64,000 nt of DNA from Bradyrhizobium sp. RD5-C2 (GCF_019972155.1 NZ_BOVL01000067.1:78303-142302); one strand, 5' to 3'. Counted from the stretch's first letter, positions 8,497 through 17,236 are shown. Program-made: numbers and translations. The notes: a model not told the origin generated them from the sequence alone.

Positions 8497-8931
8497 TTAG
8501 ACCGCCGCGACCGCCGGGTTCTGAGTCCACAACCGCTCGAGGTTGTAGAACTCGCGCACCTCAGGCCTGAACACGTGCACGATCACCTCGCCGGAATCGA
8601 TCAGCACCCAGTCGCAATTGGGCATGCCCTCGACGTGGATGTTCTTGACCCCGTTTTCCTTGAGGCTCTTCGTCACATTTTCCGCGATCGCGCCAACGTG
8701 CCGGTTAACCCGGCCGGTGGTGACGATCATGTAGTCGGAATATGCGGATTTGCCGCGAAGGTCGATGGTGACCGTCTCTTCCGCTTTCATGTCGTCGAGG
8801 CGGGAGAGGATCAGGCTCAGCGTCTTGTTGGCATCCGGTTTGTCGGCGTCCGGTTGCGCCTGCAAGGCCGCGGTTTTCGTCGATGTTTTACGCGCAGTCT
8901 TTGGAACCTTGGGTAAAACAGACTTTGACAA
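8497..8931 (-). CDS. rsfS: Ribosomal silencing factor RsfS
   Basis: This 144-residue protein binds ribosomal protein L14 and blocks joining of the 30S and 50S subunits under nutrient stress. The DUF143/RsfS domain spans about residues 38-140, with S-A-Y-S-D-Y-M-I-V, G-x-x-N-R-H-V and D-W-V-L-I-D-S-G-E-V-I-V-H-V-F. A basic 35-residue N-terminal stretch precedes it. The start is uncertain: the open frame begins at a TTG with poor ribosome-site spacing, and an AAGGA lies about 16 nt upstream of it. It sits between nadD and rlmH, the conserved order. Confidence 0.93.
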   Translation of the reverse strand: MSKSVLPKVPKTARKTSTKTAALQAQPDADKPDANKTLSLILSRLDDMKAEETVTIDLRGKSAYSDYMIVTTGRVNRHVGAIAENVTKSLKENGVKNIHVEGMPNCDWVLIDSGEVIVHVFRPEVREFYNLERLWTQNPAVAAV

Positions 8932-9049
8932 TACAGATGTGGCCAGGGACCATTCCTTTCACTGTATCGCGGGTGCCGAATCCGGCCCCACGCACCATTC
9001 TACGCATGTGGGGTTAATGGTTTCAATATTCCAGTAACCCTTTTACGCC

Positions 9050-9715
9050 TCACGCCGTTCTCCAGCTCCCGTCCGGGTTCCGCAGTCCGGTCGAAGACAG
9101 ATTGGATTTCATTCCTGTCAGGAACACCCAGGCCGGCGCCTGCTGATCGGCCAGCCGTGTCGCCTGATTTTCGGGCAAGCGATAGCGCATGAGCGCCTGC
9201 GCCGCCGGTGCGGCAAGGGCGCGGAAACTCTGGGGCGGACGGTCGATCACGGCAATCGGCACATCGGACGCGATGCGCCGCCAATCTTTCCAGCGATGAA
9301 ATTGCGCGAGATTGTCAGCGCCCATGATCCAGACGAAGTGCACGCCGGAGACACGGCGGCGCAAGTGGATGATCGTGTCGACAGTGTAGCGAACACCGAT
9401 GACAGCTTCGAGACAACTGATGTCGATGCGCGGATCGTCGGCAACTCGTCGTGCAGCCGCGGCGCGCTCGTTGAGCGCATGCAGGCCGTCATGGTTCTTC
9501 AGCGGATTGCCCGGCGTCAGCAACCACCACACGCGGTCGAGTTGCAAACGCTTGAGCGCGAACTGGCTGATGGCGCGATGCGCGGCGTGCGGCGGATTGA
9601 ACGAGCCGCCGAGCAGCCCGATGCGCATGCCGTTGGTATAGAACGGAAGCGCCTGGGCTGGGGATGACGGCACGGTGGAAGCTTGTTGCAATGGTCTACC
9701 GTGCGCGTGCGACAA
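9050..9715 (-). CDS. nadD: Nicotinate-nucleotide adenylyltransferase
   Basis: This 221-residue enzyme joins nicotinate mononucleotide and ATP to give deamido-NAD in NAD synthesis. It carries the nucleotidyltransferase motif G-G-S-F-N-P-P-H-x-x-H (residues about 35-45), W-I-M-G-A-D-N in the middle and the C-terminal S-S-T-G-L-R motif. The likely start is a TTG only 3 nt from the proA stop. An internal ATG at 9628 begins exactly at the catalytic domain but has no ribosome site. It is part of the proB-proA-nadD-rsfS-rlmH series. Confidence 0.95.
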   Translation of the reverse strand: MSHAHGRPLQQASTVPSSPAQALPFYTNGMRIGLLGGSFNPPHAAHRAISQFALKRLQLDRVWWLLTPGNPLKNHDGLHALNERAAAARRVADDPRIDISCLEAVIGVRYTVDTIIHLRRRVSGVHFVWIMGADNLAQFHRWKDWRRIASDVPIAVIDRPPQSFRALAAPAAQALMRYRLPENQATRLADQQAPAWVFLTGMKSNLSSTGLRNPDGSWRTA

Positions 9716-9718
9716 TGA

Positions 9719-11011
9719 TCACGGCCGTGTCTGCCCGGTGCCGTGGACGCGGTACTTGAAGCTCGTCAGTTGCTCGGCGCCGACCGGCCCGCGGGCGTGG
9801 AATTTGCCGGTGGCAATTCCGATCTCGGCGCCGAAGCCGAACTCGCCGCCGTCGGCGAACTGGGTCGAGGCGTTGTGCAGCACGATCGCGGAGTCGACTT
9901 CATTGAGGAATCTCTGCGCGGCGGCGGCATCTTCCGTCACGATCGCATCGGTGTGATGCGAGCCGTGATTTTGAATATGCGCGATCGCTTCATCGAGACT
10001 GCTGACGATCTTCGCCGAGATGATCGCGTCCTCATATTCGGTGTTCCAGTCCTCGTCGGATGCGGGCTTCACCCTGGCATCGGCGCCTTGCACGATGTCG
10101 TCGCCGCGCACCTCGCAACCGGCATCGATCAACAGCTCGACCAGCGGTTTCAGCTTCGTCGCGGCAGCGTTGCGATCGATCAGCAGGGTCTCGACGGCGC
10201 CGCAGACGCCGGGACGGCGCATCTTGGCGTTCAGCACGACCGCCTTGGCCATATCGAGCCTGGCGCTGGCATCGACATAGATGTGGTTGACGCCTTCCAG
10301 ATGCGCGAACACCGGAACGCGTGCCTCCGCCTCGACGCGTGCGACCAGGCTCTTGCCGCCGCGCGGCACGATCACGTCGATGCCGCCGTTCAATCCCGTC
10401 AGCATCAGGCCGACGGCTGTGCGGTCACGGGTCGGCACCAGGGTGATCGCGGCCTCGGGCAGGCCGGCTTCACGCAGCCCCTGTACCAGGCAATCATGGA
10501 TCGCGCGGCAGGATCGGAAGCTGTCGGAGCCGCCGCGCAGGATCACGGCGTTGCCGGATTTCAGGCACAGCACGCCGGCGTCGGCGGCGACGTTGGGGCG
10601 GCTTTCGAAGATCACGCCGATCACGCCGAGCGGCACGCGGACGCGTTCGATGGTCATGCCGTTCGGCCGCTGCCAGCTTTCGGTGACGACGCCGACCGGA
10701 TCGACAATCTCGCGCACGGTTGCAACGCCATCGGCCATGCCGTCGACGCGCGCCGGCGTCAGCGTCAGGCGGTCGACGAAAGCGGAGGTCATGCCACCCG
10801 CGCGCGCCTCGGCGACGTCCTCGGCATTGGCGGCGAGAATGGCCGGTGCGTTGGCGCGGATCGCGCGCTCGATTGCGGCGAGCGCCCGGTTCTTCTGCTC
10901 CGGCGGCGCCAGCGCCAGCACGCGCGCGGCGGCGCGCGCCTTGGCGGCAAGGTCGGTCATCAGGGCGGCGAGATCGGCGTTGCCGTCGATCGCCTTCAGG
11001 GGGGCGCTCAT
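9719..11011 (-). CDS. proA: Glutamate-5-semialdehyde dehydrogenase (gamma-glutamyl phosphate reductase)
   Basis: This 430-residue NADPH-dependent enzyme converts gamma-glutamyl phosphate to glutamate semialdehyde, the second step of proline synthesis. It shows the aldehyde-dehydrogenase-like fold typical of ProA, with P-L-G-V-I-G-V-I-F-E-S-R-P, the catalytic-Cys region R-R-P-G-V-C-G-A-V-E-T and the C-terminal G-G-E-F-G-F-G-A-E-I-G-I-A-T. Length is normal. It is 123 nt downstream of proB and directly upstream of nadD. Confidence 0.97.
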   Translation of the reverse strand: MSAPLKAIDGNADLAALMTDLAAKARAAARVLALAPPEQKNRALAAIERAIRANAPAILAANAEDVAEARAGGMTSAFVDRLTLTPARVDGMADGVATVREIVDPVGVVTESWQRPNGMTIERVRVPLGVIGVIFESRPNVAADAGVLCLKSGNAVILRGGSDSFRSCRAIHDCLVQGLREAGLPEAAITLVPTRDRTAVGLMLTGLNGGIDVIVPRGGKSLVARVEAEARVPVFAHLEGVNHIYVDASARLDMAKAVVLNAKMRRPGVCGAVETLLIDRNAAATKLKPLVELLIDAGCEVRGDDIVQGADARVKPASDEDWNTEYEDAIISAKIVSSLDEAIAHIQNHGSHHTDAIVTEDAAAAQRFLNEVDSAIVLHNASTQFADGGEFGFGAEIGIATGKFHARGPVGAEQLTSFKYRVHGTGQTRP

Positions 11012-11134
11012 GGAAGTCCCGGCTTTCGATTAAGGCCATGTTCTAGCATGGCAATTGAGGGGTGGCGAGGCGCGGAACCGGCATGGCAGGTGGGCGGCAG
11101 GCTGCCCCGCTCGGCCAATGGCCTACCCGACGGC

Positions 11135-12277
11135 CTACTTGGCCGGGATCGCGCCGGCTGGGCCGATCACGAGGTCGTCGCGGTGGATCATCTCGGAGCG
11201 GCCGCTGATGCCCAGAATGGCCATCACGTCGGGCGAGGAGCGGCCCTTGATCTTCTCGGCGTTCTCGGCGTCGTAGGCGACCAGGCCGCGGCCGATCTCA
11301 TGGGTATCGGGGCCGCGCACGACCACGGCATCGCCGCGGGCGAACTGGCCGTCGACCCGGATCACGCCGGCCGGCAGCAGGCTCTTGCCGGCGCGCAGCG
11401 CCGCCACCGCGCCGGCATCGATGGTCAGCGTGCCCTTCGGCTCGAGCGAGCCCGCGATCCAGCGCTTGCGCGCCGTGACGGGATTGGCCGGGGTCAGGAA
11501 CCAGGTGCAGCGGCCGCCGTCGGCGATCGCCTGCAAGGGATGCTCGATCTTGCCGGAGGCGATCAGCATGTGGGTGCCGGCGGTGGTCGCGATCTTCGCA
11601 GCCTCGATCTTGGTGGTCATGCCGCCGCGCGACAGTTCGGAGCCGGCTGAGCCGGCCATCCCCTCGATCTCCGAGGTGATGCTCTCGACCACCGGGATCA
11701 ATTTCGCATCGGGATCGACCGCGGGCGGCGCGGTGTAGAGGCCGTCGATATCGGACAGCAGGATCAACAGATCCGCGCTCGCCATGGTGGCGACGCGGGC
11801 GGCGAGGCGATCATTGTCGCCGTAGCGGATCTCGGTGGTTGCGACCGTGTCGTTCTCGTTGATCACGGGCACCGCGCCCCATTCCAGCAGTTTGGCGATG
11901 GTCGAGCGCGCATTGAGATAGCGGCGGCGCTCCTCGGTATCCTGCAACGTCACGAGGATCTGTCCGGCGCCGATGCCGTGATGGCCGAGCACCTCCGACC
12001 AGGTCCGCGCCAGCGCGATCTGGCCGACCGCGGCGGCAGCCTGGCTCTCTTCGAGCTTCAGCGGGCCGCGCGGCAACTTCAGGCGGCTGCGGCCGAGCGC
12101 GATCGAGCCCGACGACACCACCATGACCTCGCAGCCTCGCTTGTGGAGCTTTGCGATGTCGTCGACCAGCGCGGCGAGCCAGGATGCGCGGACTTCGCCG
12201 GCCTGCGAGTCGACCAATAGCGACGAGCCGACCTTGACGACGATACGGCGAAAGTTCTTGAGCGCGGGGCGTTTCAT
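11135..12277 (-). CDS. proB: Glutamate 5-kinase
   Basis: This 380-residue enzyme phosphorylates glutamate in the first, feedback-regulated step of proline synthesis. The amino-acid kinase domain (residues about 8-260) starts with I-V-V-K-V-G-S-S-L and contains N-E-N-D-T-V and L-S-D-I-D-G-L-Y. A C-terminal PUA domain (about 280-360) is present, as in most proteobacterial ProB. It lies between obgE and proA, the usual alphaproteobacterial order. Confidence 0.97.
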   Translation of the reverse strand: MKRPALKNFRRIVVKVGSSLLVDSQAGEVRASWLAALVDDIAKLHKRGCEVMVVSSGSIALGRSRLKLPRGPLKLEESQAAAAVGQIALARTWSEVLGHHGIGAGQILVTLQDTEERRRYLNARSTIAKLLEWGAVPVINENDTVATTEIRYGDNDRLAARVATMASADLLILLSDIDGLYTAPPAVDPDAKLIPVVESITSEIEGMAGSAGSELSRGGMTTKIEAAKIATTAGTHMLIASGKIEHPLQAIADGGRCTWFLTPANPVTARKRWIAGSLEPKGTLTIDAGAVAALRAGKSLLPAGVIRVDGQFARGDAVVVRGPDTHEIGRGLVAYDAENAEKIKGRSSPDVMAILGISGRSEMIHRDDLVIGPAGAIPAK

Positions 12278-12368
12278 GGGTTCGGTCTGGCAGGAAGGTG
12301 GAGGCAGTATGCGCCACGAGGTGGCTTGGAAGTGCTTGTGAGGCGCAGGCGTTGTTCGGACTTGCCGT

Positions 12369-13418
12369 TCAACCCTGCGGCAGCGGCGTCGCCCACGGTT
12401 CCGACTGAGCCTTGGCCTTGTTCGACACCGGCGCCTCGCCGATCACCTCGACCAGCGCGCGCAGCGCGTCCTGCACGCCTGCGCCGGTCACGCCCGAGAT
12501 CAGCAGCGGCGTCTTCTTCGCTGCCCGCTTGAGGCGGTCCTTCTGCTTCTTCAACTCGTCCGGCTCGACCGCGTCGATCTTGTTGAGCGCGACGATCTCG
12601 ATCTTGTCGGCGAGATGGCCTTCGTAGGCTTCAAGCTCGGTGCGCACCGTCTTGTAGGCCTTGCCGGCATGCTCGCAGGTCGCATCGACCAGATGCAGCA
12701 GCACCCGGCAGCGCTCGACATGGCCGAGGAAACGATCGCCGAGGCCCGCGCCCTCATGCGCGCCTTCGATCAGGCCGGGGATATCGGCGAGCACGAATTC
12801 GCGGCCGCCGTAGTTCACGACGCCGAGCTGCGGATGCAGCGTGGTGAAGGGATAGTCGGCGATCTTCGGCCGCGCCGCGCTGACCACCGAGAGGAAGGTC
12901 GATTTGCCAGCATTGGGCAGGCCGACCAGGCCGGCATCGGCGATCAGCTTCAGCCGCAGCCAGATCCAGCGCTCCTCACCCGGCGCGCCGGGATTGGCGT
13001 TGCGCGGCGTGCGGTTGGTGGAAGACTTGAAATGCGCATTGCCGAAGCCGCCATTGCCGCCTTCAGCCAGCACGAATTTCTCGCCAAGTTCGGTGAAATC
13101 GTGCAGCAGCGTCTCGCGGTCCTCGTCGAACACCTGGGTGCCGACAGGCACTTTCAGCACGATCGACTTGCCGTTGGCGCCGTGGCGGTCCTTGCCCATG
13201 CCGTTGGTGCCTTTTGGCGCCTTGAAGTGCTGCTGGTAGCGGTAGTCGATCAGCGTGTTCAGCCCGTCGACGGCCTCGATGATGACGTCGCCGCCGCGGC
13301 CGCCATTGCCGCCGGAGGGGCCGCCGAACTCGATGAACTTCTCGCGCCGGAACGCGACGCAGCCGTTGCCGCCGTCGCCGGAGCGAATATAGACCTTGGC
13401 TTCATCGAGGAATTTCAT
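12369..13418 (-). CDS. obgE: GTPase Obg
   Basis: This 349-residue essential GTPase acts in late 50S ribosome assembly and in the stringent response. The Gly-rich Obg fold fills residues 1-158 (repeated G-G-x-G-G motifs), followed by the G domain with G-L-P-N-A-G-K-S (P-loop), D-I-P-G-L-I (G3) and N-K-I-D (G4). The C-terminal tail is short and ends in a Ser/Ala/Lys-rich stretch. It follows the L21-L27 genes in the typical order, although here they are separated by inserted genes. The start at 13418 is the only good ATG. Confidence 0.97.
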   Translation of the reverse strand: MKFLDEAKVYIRSGDGGNGCVAFRREKFIEFGGPSGGNGGRGGDVIIEAVDGLNTLIDYRYQQHFKAPKGTNGMGKDRHGANGKSIVLKVPVGTQVFDEDRETLLHDFTELGEKFVLAEGGNGGFGNAHFKSSTNRTPRNANPGAPGEERWIWLRLKLIADAGLVGLPNAGKSTFLSVVSAARPKIADYPFTTLHPQLGVVNYGGREFVLADIPGLIEGAHEGAGLGDRFLGHVERCRVLLHLVDATCEHAGKAYKTVRTELEAYEGHLADKIEIVALNKIDAVEPDELKKQKDRLKRAAKKTPLLISGVTGAGVQDALRALVEVIGEAPVSNKAKAQSEPWATPLPQG

Positions 13419-13519
13419 GATCCGTACTAGTTAGGGCAGGCCGGTCCCTGCGGCAACCCGCAAGCGCGCCGACTTCGGCGAAAAGCCTTAATTTTCGGGC
13501 CTTTTTGCGGCCCTTGGCG

Positions 13520-13999
13520 CTAAACAGGGCGCCGCCGGACCAGGAATTTCTGCATCCCCTCCAGCACCAGCTCGCGGCGCTGGTTGTGCACGGTCGAGCG
13601 CAGCGTTACGACGCCGGTGGTCTTACCCGGGACGAGCTCGATCACCTCCAGCGCCGGGTAGATGGTATCGCCGGCATAGACCGGTTTCAGGAACTTGCTC
13701 GACTGTTCCAGGAAACCGATCAGCGACTCCTCCACGACATAGGGAAACAGCCCGGCGCCGGGCGCGGTGTGCACCAGGGTCTGGAAGCCGTGCGCGAGCA
13801 GGTCCGGCATGCCGCGCGTGCGGCAATATTCGACGTCGTAATGGATCGGATGGGTGTCGCCGCTGGCGGTCTGGAACGCCGCGAATACCGCCGAGGTCTG
13901 GGTCCGGCTCGGAATCACGAAGCGCTCGCCGAGCACGAAATCCTCGAACCACCGCTGTGCGGAGACCATGCGATGCTGGGTGGGGTCGAATTCGCTCAT
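13520..13999 (-). CDS. MaoC family dehydratase
   Basis: This 159-residue protein has a single hot-dog fold of the MaoC / R-specific enoyl-CoA hydratase type. The hydratase motif is present as A-x-x-S-G-D-T-H-P-I-H-Y-D (residues about 44-55), with the catalytic Asp and His, followed by G-M-P-D-L-L-A-H-G. Such enzymes hydrate enoyl-CoA thioesters, but many MaoC-like proteins act on other acyl-CoA substrates, so the exact reaction is open. It is upstream of obgE on the same strand with a 100-nt gap. No pathway partner is adjacent. Confidence 0.82.
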   Translation of the reverse strand: MSEFDPTQHRMVSAQRWFEDFVLGERFVIPSRTQTSAVFAAFQTASGDTHPIHYDVEYCRTRGMPDLLAHGFQTLVHTAPGAGLFPYVVEESLIGFLEQSSKFLKPVYAGDTIYPALEVIELVPGKTTGVVTLRSTVHNQRRELVLEGMQKFLVRRRPV

Positions 14000-14048
14000 G
14001 CGGCGTTTCCTGCTCTGCTTCTTGAATGGCTGTCCTGGAGCCTATCCT

Positions 14049-14138
14049 GTTCCGACTGAATCGGAACGGGGCTCTAGATTCTTGTTTTGACGCGTTTTCT
14101 TCACGCGAACCGGTACCCACTTCGCTCGAATACGCTCT
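14049..14138. repeat. Palindromic repeat family B, copy 1
   Basis: A 7-nt-arm hairpin (GTTCCGA, 14049-14055, with TCGGAAC, 14061-14067) is followed by a conserved tail containing GCGTTTTCTTCACGCGAAC and CACTTCGCTCGAA. Related copies lie at 56935-57034, 58599-58656 (reverse orientation) and, more diverged, 58116-58240. It occupies the divergent gap between the MaoC and DMT genes. Confidence 0.8.
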
Positions 14139-14267
14139 ACCGGTAGCGCAGGCGCCCGACTGCGACAATTGGTTCGATCTACCGCCGCCGGGGTTGTCCT
14201 GCGCAACGACGTCGGTAAAACCGGCGACAGGACCGCCCGACTCAGAGGCGGCGACAACAAGAGAACA

Positions 14268-15182
14268 ATGAGCCTGTTCGCAAAACTGTCCTCCTACGAC
14301 GATCGATCGGCGCGGCTTGCCGGCATTGGCCTGATGCTGCTGTCGATCTTCATGTTCTCGTTCGGCGACGCGATGGGCAAATTCCTCGTCGCCACCTATT
14401 CGGTCGGGCAATTGCTGTGGCTGCGCGCCTGCGCGGCGCTGCTCGTGCTGCTGCCGATCGTGTGGAAGCGGCGCGCGGATTTCCTGCATCTGGAGCGGCC
14501 GTGGCTGCAATTGCTGCGGGTCACGCTGTCGACGCTGGAGGTCGCGGCGTTCTTCCTCGCGACCGTCTATCTGCCGCTCGCCGACGTCATCACCTACTAT
14601 TTGGCCGGACCGATCTTCGTCACCGCGATGTCGGGCCTGGTGCTCGGCGAGCATATCGGCTGGCGGCGCTGGACCGCGATCCTGGTCGGTTTTTGCGGGG
14701 TGCTGATTGCGCTCAGGCCATCGGCGCAGACCATCAGCTGGCCGGCGATGATCGCGCTCGGCGGCAGCCTGTCGTTTGCGGTGCTGATGCTGATCACGCG
14801 CTCGCTGCGCGCAACGCCCGACATCGTGCTCGCGACCACGCAATTCGGCGGCACCTTCATCCTCGGCCTCGTGCTCTCGCCGATCGGCTGGGTGACGCCA
14901 TCGGCCGGCAGCCTCGTGCTGTTCTTTACCGCCGGCATCATCTCGGTCGCGGCGCTGCTGTGCGTGAATCGGTCGCTGAAACTCGCGCCGGCGAGCGTGG
15001 TGGTGCCGTACCAGTATTCGATGATCGTCTGGGCAGTGATCTTCGGCTTCGTGGTGTTCGGCGACGTGCCGTCCTGGGCCACGATCATCGGCGCCGCAAT
15101 CATCATCGCGGCCGGCCTCTACATCTTCGTGCGCGAGCAGCAGCTGGGGCGCACCGACTCCGCGATCAATCCGCCGGCGTGA
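14268..15182 (+). CDS. DMT (EamA) family transporter
   Basis: This 304-residue membrane protein has about ten transmembrane helices and the two EamA repeats expected of the drug/metabolite transporter superfamily (repeat 1 about residues 15-145, with S-F-G-D-A-M-G-K; repeat 2 about 160-295). It is probably an inner-membrane exporter or permease for a small metabolite; the substrate cannot be predicted. The ATG at 14268 is chosen because the frame upstream of it has non-protein character and overlaps repeat-derived sequence. It is the only plus-strand gene inside a minus-strand block. Confidence 0.87.
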   Translation: MSLFAKLSSYDDRSARLAGIGLMLLSIFMFSFGDAMGKFLVATYSVGQLLWLRACAALLVLLPIVWKRRADFLHLERPWLQLLRVTLSTLEVAAFFLATVYLPLADVITYYLAGPIFVTAMSGLVLGEHIGWRRWTAILVGFCGVLIALRPSAQTISWPAMIALGGSLSFAVLMLITRSLRATPDIVLATTQFGGTFILGLVLSPIGWVTPSAGSLVLFFTAGIISVAALLCVNRSLKLAPASVVVPYQYSMIVWAVIFGFVVFGDVPSWATIIGAAIIIAAGLYIFVREQQLGRTDSAINPPA

Positions 15183-15187
15183 TTCTT

Positions 15188-15357
15188 ACCCTCCCCTGGA
15201 GGGGGAGGGTCGGATCACATTGAGCGCAGCGAAATGTGAGACGGGGTGGGGTGATCTCTCAACTCGGGCAGCGTCCGAGCGGAGAGACCGTCACCCCGCC
15301 CCGCTGCGCATTCCGCTCCGCTGCATGCCCAGCGACCCTCCCCCTCCAGGGGAGGGT
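15188..15357. repeat. Long imperfect inverted repeat, family C
   Basis: The outer 25-nt arms (15188-15212 and 15333-15357) are exact reverse complements and consist of CCCTCC/GGAGGG-type sequence. The interior also pairs in part: GGGGTGGGGTGA near 15244 with TCACCCCGCCCC near 15291, and flanking TCTCTC with GAGAGA. The element fills the space between the converging DMT and GNAT genes and could fold as a whole, so it may act as a two-way terminator. Confidence 0.88.
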
Positions 15358-15373
15358 GAAGGTCGGAGAGGCC

Positions 15374-15970
15374 TCAGCTCCGTCGCCGGGTCGAGTTGTT
15401 CCAGCTCTTCAGCGAAGCCCAGACGCCGCGCGACAGCCGGAAGGCATCGACCGGGCTCGATGAGCCCAGCGCTTCGAAGCGGTGCAGCTCGACGCCGCTC
15501 CACTGGAAGCCGCACTTCTCGAGGATATTGCGCGACGACGGGTTGACGACGCGGGCGCCCGCGATCAGCTGGTCGCGGTCGAATTCCTCGAAGAAATAAT
15601 CGATCACGGCGCGCGCGGCCTCGGTGCCAAAACCCTGGCCCCAATGGTCGACGCCGAGCCAGTAGCCGAGCTCGGCCGCGGTCTCCTCGCGCCAGTCGAT
15701 GCCGACCATGCCGATCGGGGTGTGATTGTTCTCGATCAGGAAAACGGTTTCGCGTCCGCCGGCGCCGAGCGCGCGCACGAAGTCGATGGCGTCGTCCTGG
15801 GTATAGGGATGCGGCAGGCGGCGGGTGTTCTCCGCGATGCGGCGGTCATTGGCGAGGCGTGCGATCGCTTTTACGTCCGCGAGCGTCGGCTTGCGCAAGG
15901 TCAGCCGTTCGGTCTCGAGGACGCAAGCTCTTGCCTCGCGCAAGGTCGGCGTCGGGATGTCCTGCAACAT
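15374..15970 (-). CDS. GNAT family N-acetyltransferase (RimJ/RimL-like)
   Basis: This 198-residue protein has the RimJ/RimL-type opening (T-E-R-L-T-L-R-K-P, residues about 20-28) and the acetyl-CoA loop W-G-Q-G-F-G-T-E-A-A-R (about 110-120), then N-P-S-S-R-N-I-L-E-K-C-G-F. It should transfer an acetyl group to an amine, possibly a protein N-terminus. The true target is unknown. The ATG at 15970 has AGGAG 6 nt upstream. It lies downstream of rpmA on the same strand but behind a strong terminator, so it is probably transcribed on its own. Confidence 0.85.
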   Translation of the reverse strand: MLQDIPTPTLREARACVLETERLTLRKPTLADVKAIARLANDRRIAENTRRLPHPYTQDDAIDFVRALGAGGRETVFLIENNHTPIGMVGIDWREETAAELGYWLGVDHWGQGFGTEAARAVIDYFFEEFDRDQLIAGARVVNPSSRNILEKCGFQWSGVELHRFEALGSSSPVDAFRLSRGVWASLKSWNNSTRRRS

Positions 15971-16049
15971 GTCGAGCTCCTGTGATGCGACAATCGGTAC
16001 GCAACGCTTGGAACGTCACGCGCGGTCGAACCGGATCGCGCGCAACGAA

Positions 16050-16079
16050 AAGGGGAGGCCGGTCATCCCGCCTCCCCTT
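16050..16079 (-). terminator. Rho-independent terminator after rpmA
   Basis: On the minus strand, the 10-bp stem AAGGGGAGGC / GCCTCCCCTT with a 10-nt loop is followed by TTTTCG. It lies about 60 nt beyond the rpmA stop and should end the rplU-rpmA transcript. Confidence 0.85.
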
Positions 16080-16139
16080 AGAGCCCTTTACGACTCCGCC
16101 GGTTCAACAGGACCCGGCGGACTCATGTGCGTCCACCGT

Positions 16140-16409
16140 CTACTCGGCCGCCTCTGCCATCGGAATAACCGAGATGAAAGTGCGGCCATTGGCTTTGGCA
16201 CGGAACTCGACATGACCCTCGACCTTGGCGAAGAGAGTATGATCGGTGCCCATGCCGACATTAAGGCCAGGATGCCAGGTGGTGCCGCGCTGACGCGCGA
16301 TGATGTTTCCGGGGATCACACGCTCGCCACCGAACGCCTTGATGCCAAGGCGCTTGCCCTTGGAATCACGTCCGTTGCGCGATGAACCGCCTGCTTTTTT
16401 ATGAGCCAT
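16140..16409 (-). CDS. rpmA: 50S ribosomal protein L27
   Basis: This is an 89-residue ribosomal protein near the peptidyl-transferase centre. The start M-A-H-K-K-A-G-G-S-S-R-N-G-R-D-S is the universal L27 signature, followed by G-x-x-V-x-P-G-N-I-I-A-R-Q-R-G-T. There is no Firmicutes-type N-terminal propeptide. It is 92 nt downstream of rplU and followed by a strong terminator, so the two form one operon. Confidence 0.98.
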   Translation of the reverse strand: MAHKKAGGSSRNGRDSKGKRLGIKAFGGERVIPGNIIARQRGTTWHPGLNVGMGTDHTLFAKVEGHVEFRAKANGRTFISVIPMAEAAE

Positions 16410-16501
16410 AGCTCGTCTCCGACTTCGCTTTGATCTCTAGATCAATTCCTTGACGGAATCATTTCACGTTTTGTCACGCTTCAAATCTGAAAGCGCGACG
16501 A

Positions 16502-16981
16502 TCACTTCTTCTCGCTCTTCGCCGCGGCCTTCTTGGCCGGAGCCTTTTTCGCGGCCGGCGCCTTTGCGGGCGCCTTCTTCTTGGCCGCCTTCGGTGCTGC
16601 GTCCTCGCCATCATCGGCGGGCGCTGCGACCTTTTCCTTCTTCGGCCGCGGGCCGACGGTCGGCTTGGCGTTATCGGCGAGGATCTCGGTGATGCGAAGC
16701 ACCGTGAGTTCGTCGCGATAGCCGCGCTTGCGGCGTGAATTCTTGCGGCGACGCTTCTTGAACGCGATCACCTTGGCGCCGCGCTTGTGCTGCAGCACTT
16801 CGGCCGCAACGGTGGCGCCTGCCACGGTGGGCGTTCCCAGCACCGGCGTGTCACCGCCGAGCACCAGAACTTCGCCTAGCTGCACGATCGTGCCGACATC
16901 GCCGGCGATCTTGCCAATCTCGAGTACATCATTCGGAACGACACGGTACTGCCGGCCGCCGGTTTTGATGACTGCGAACAT
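16502..16981 (-). CDS. rplU: 50S ribosomal protein L21 with Lys/Ala-rich tail
   Basis: The first about 103 residues are a normal L21 (M-F-A-V-I-K-T-G-G-R-Q-Y-R-V at the start, K-x-x-x-R-R-K-N-S-R-R-K-R-G-Y-R in the RNA-binding part). The protein then continues for about 55 residues of Ala, Lys and Pro (A-P-A-K-K-A-type repeats), giving 159 residues in all. Such basic tails occur in rhizobial L21 and may make extra rRNA contacts. It is the first gene of the rplU-rpmA operon, with a good promoter about 160 nt upstream. Confidence 0.97.
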   Translation of the reverse strand: MFAVIKTGGRQYRVVPNDVLEIGKIAGDVGTIVQLGEVLVLGGDTPVLGTPTVAGATVAAEVLQHKRGAKVIAFKKRRRKNSRRKRGYRDELTVLRITEILADNAKPTVGPRPKKEKVAAPADDGEDAAPKAAKKKAPAKAPAAKKAPAKKAAAKSEKK

Positions 16982-17111
16982 CGTTTGATTCCTTCGTGTT
17001 CGGTTCCGGCCTCGGACGGTTAGCCCGGGTCGGCTTTTTGTTCAGTCGCTATGGGTTATGTGTTTCGCGCGAAGGGAATGAATTCCCAAACTGGATCGCA
17101 CAAAAACAATC

Positions 17112-17132
17112 GGCGCGAGAAAACTCCGCGCC
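17112..17132 (-). terminator. Hairpin with U-tract in the rplU leader
   Basis: On the minus strand, GGCGCG and CGCGCC pair across a 9-nt loop and are followed by ATTGTTTTTG (17110-17101). It lies about 5-25 nt after the expected rplU transcription start. It could be a leader attenuator or a leftover terminator for the upstream regulator gene. Confidence 0.5.
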
Positions 17133-17143
17133 GGATGGGCGGA

Positions 17144-17171
17144 CTTATAGCTGCTGACGACGCGGAGTCAA
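17144..17171 (-). promoter_or_regulatory. Sigma-70 type promoter for rplU-rpmA
   Basis: On the minus strand a -35 box TTGACT (17171-17166) and a -10 box TATAAG (17149-17144) are separated by 16 nt. Both match the housekeeping consensus at five of six positions or better. Transcription should start near 17137, leaving a leader of about 155 nt before rplU. Confidence 0.65.
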
Positions 17172-17236
17172 GGTAAAGCAGGGCAAAAACCGGCCAAAAA
17201 TGAAGGGTTTGGCACGATTTTGGCCCGGATTGCCCC

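Noticed and set aside
9743..11650. 635-codon plus-strand open frame opposite proA and proB
   Set aside because: Antisense shadow; proA and proB are certain.
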